This document shows, piece by piece, positions 5,396-6,450 of a stretch of DNA of 6,450 nt. The position numbers and the translations under genes were made by a program. The DNA is taken from assembly GCA_030745285.1 (NCBI GenBank), contig JASLOV010000066.1, positions 1-6,450 of the forward strand, in the 5' to 3' direction. The notes under the pieces are model-generated. The model was not told the origin of the DNA, did no database searches, and worked only from the letters and a program-made list of their open reading frames with translations. This DNA comes from Dehalococcoidia bacterium. Its GTDB lineage: Bacteria > Chloroflexota > Dehalococcoidia > UBA2979. Position 1 is the first letter of the stretch. The number at the start of each line of letters is the position of its first letter.

Positions 5396-6267
5396 TGGCC
5401 CGGCCGGCGGAACATTCCTACCAATTCGTTTGCCGATGCGGTAGCGTCGCCCGCGGGAGGCTCGCCATCGACCTCGAACTGGGCGGCAAGACGGCGATCG
5501 TGACCGGGGGCAGCCGTGGCATCGGCAAGGCGGTGGCGCGCGAGCTGGCGGCCGAGGGCGTGGATGTCGCAATCGTGGCGCGCGGTCGCGAGGCGCTGGA
5601 AGCCACTGCCGAGGAGTTGGTGGAGTCGACCGGGCGGCGCATCGTGCCGATCACGGTAGACACCGGCGACGACGCATCGGTGCGGGCGATGGTGACGGAG
5701 GCGGCGGCTGCACTCGGCCGCATCGACATCCTCGTCAATAGCGCGGCGAAGGCGGGCGGGCAGGCGCCGGCACCGTCGCTTGCGGAGATCGACGACGGCG
5801 CGTTCTTCGAGGACATGAACGTCAAGGTGATGGGCTACCTGCGGTGCGCCCGCGAGGTCGCGCCGTTCATGCGAGAGCAGGGCTGGGGCCGCATCATCAA
5901 CATCAGCGGGCTGGCGGCACGGCAGTCCGGGTCCACGATCGGCAGCATGCGCAACGTCGCGGTCTCCGCGCTGACGAAGAACCTGGCCGAGCAACTGGGG
6001 CCAGACGGCATCAACGTCACCGTCGTACACCCCGGCCTTACCCGCACGGAGGCGACGGAGGGCGTCGTCGCCTCGCGCGCAGAGGTGGCCGGCGTCTCGC
6101 CGCAGGAGATCGAACAGCGCATGGCGCAGGGCAACGCGGTGCGCCAGATCATCGACGCGCAGGACATCGCCAACGTCGTCGTTTTCCTCGCCTCGCCGAA
6201 GTCGGTGGCGGTGAACGGCGACGCGATCGCGGCGGGCGGGGGCGTCGGTCGCGCCATTCATTACTGA
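5395..6267 (+). CDS. SDR-fold protein lacking the YxxxK catalytic pair
   Basis: A short-chain dehydrogenase/reductase Rossmann protein. Numbered from codon 5467, it shows the NAD(P)-binding TGGSRGIG at 13-20, ILVNSAAKAGG at 88-98 (a variant of NNAG), INISG at 145-149 with S147 at the usual catalytic-serine site, HPGLTRTE at 188-195, and a standard C-terminus ending GGGVGRAIHY. The Tyr-x-x-x-Lys site is replaced: aligning AVSALTKNLA with relatives puts Gly159 where Tyr belongs and Asn163 where Lys belongs, within GSMRN. Oxidoreductase activity of the usual kind is therefore doubtful. The start is uncertain. GTG 5395, used here, is the nearest upstream legal start and overlaps the previous stop by one base, but it adds 24 atypical residues. 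The best Shine-Dalgarno (GGGAGG, 5455-5460) and the usual SDR N-terminus (x-DLELGGKTAIVTGG) instead point to ATC 5467, giving 266 residues, a normal SDR length. Confidence 0.88.
   Translation: MARPAEHSYQFVCRCGSVARGRLAIDLELGGKTAIVTGGSRGIGKAVARELAAEGVDVAIVARGREALEATAEELVESTGRRIVPITVDTGDDASVRAMVTEAAAALGRIDILVNSAAKAGGQAPAPSLAEIDDGAFFEDMNVKVMGYLRCAREVAPFMREQGWGRIINISGLAARQSGSTIGSMRNVAVSALTKNLAEQLGPDGINVTVVHPGLTRTEATEGVVASRAEVAGVSPQEIEQRMAQGNAVRQIIDAQDIANVVVFLASPKSVAVNGDAIAAGGGVGRAIHY
5455..5460 (+). promoter_or_regulatory. Ribosome-binding site pointing to an ATC codon as SDR start
   Basis: GGGAGG stands 6 nt before ATC 5467, ideal spacing for initiation there. The residues after ATC (DLELGGKTAIVTGG) match where SDR proteins normally begin, yet ATC is not a standard start. 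GTG 5395 has no comparable ribosome-binding sequence. Either AUC is used as a rare start, or the base at 5469 is a G-to-C mutation or sequence error. Confidence 0.6.
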
Positions 6268-6333
6268 GCAGCACGGGCACAAGCGGGCAGCGCGAGCAAG
6301 CAGAGCAACCAAGCAGCGCCAGGGAGGAACACA

Positions 6334-6450
6334 ATGCCGAAGGTCACCGTACTGATGCACGGCGCGTCGCTGGGAACGGATGTCGGCGTGATCGGCTTCT
6401 GCAGCGTGATTCTGATCGAGGGCGAACGCCGCATCCTTTTCGACTCGGCG
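6334..6450 (+). CDS. Probable MBL-fold metallohydrolase, N-terminal 39 residues (partial)
   Basis: ATG 6334 opens a frame that runs off the right edge after 39 residues. MPKVTVLMHGASLG is followed by GFCSVILIEGERRILFDSA. The pattern of a first strand, a small-residue turn, S-x-x-L-I-E-G and then I-L-F-D-S is the usual beginning of metallo-beta-lactamase-fold hydrolases of the glyoxalase II / lactonase type. The zinc-binding HxHxDH motif would lie beyond the window, so the assignment rests on the N-terminus alone. A strong AGGGAGGA ribosome-binding site (6321-6328) lies 5 nt before the ATG. The gene is 66 nt downstream of the SDR stop, with no terminator-like hairpin between them, so it probably belongs to the same transcription unit. 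The leader is entirely free of T. Confidence 0.65.
   Translation, partial: MPKVTVLMHGASLGTDVGVIGFCSVILIEGERRILFDSA

Noticed and set aside
3866..5572. Long minus-strand open frame of 568 codons, and another at 3559-4938
   Set aside because: Both lie antisense to clearly coding plus-strand genes and have low-complexity Arg/Pro/His/Ala-rich or Ser/Thr-rich translations, as expected of shadows in GC-rich DNA.

Overview
This is a high-GC bacterial window (well over 60% G+C by eye) with closely packed genes and strong GC bias at third codon positions. The style would fit a Chloroflexota or actinobacterial-type genome, but no marker gene fixes the taxonomy, so I hold that loosely. I see no rRNA, tRNA, CRISPR array or insertion sequence.

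Layout. (1) Positions 1-452, minus strand: the N-terminal 150 residues of a MOSC-domain protein, cut by the window edge. (2) Positions 453-566: a divergent intergenic region. (3) Positions 567-3156, plus strand: two tandem major facilitator superfamily transporters. The first is intact. The second has two compensating frame shifts, so its only uninterrupted reading frame would give a false chimera with an arginine-rich, out-of-frame middle. (4) Positions 3157-3339: a short non-coding gap with three 12-bp tandem repeats. (5) Positions 3340-5395: a compact redox-looking cluster. It holds a SelW/Rdx-like CxxC protein, a UGSC-family protein whose TGA codon at 3964-3966 reads as selenocysteine in the family's name-giving U-G-S-C motif, and a 380-residue uncharacterised protein that I believe is the usual companion of UGSC domains. 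(6) Positions 5395-6267: a short-chain dehydrogenase/reductase-fold protein that lacks the YxxxK catalytic pair and has a problematic start codon. (7) Positions 6334-6450: the first 39 residues of a probable metallo-beta-lactamase-fold hydrolase.

The central point is the UGSC gene. A conventional gene caller would split it into a 97-residue protein ending at TGA and a 61-residue fragment. Read through, it is one 180-residue protein with the sequence C-D-U-G-S-C-T. A perfect 6-bp hairpin with a GUG loop lies 19 nt after the TGA, where a bacterial SECIS element is expected. The host should therefore encode selA, selB, selC and selD elsewhere. The genes from 3340 to 6267 plausibly form one transcription unit, perhaps extending to the hydrolase. 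The substrate and pathway of this Sec/thiol cluster cannot be read from the sequence.
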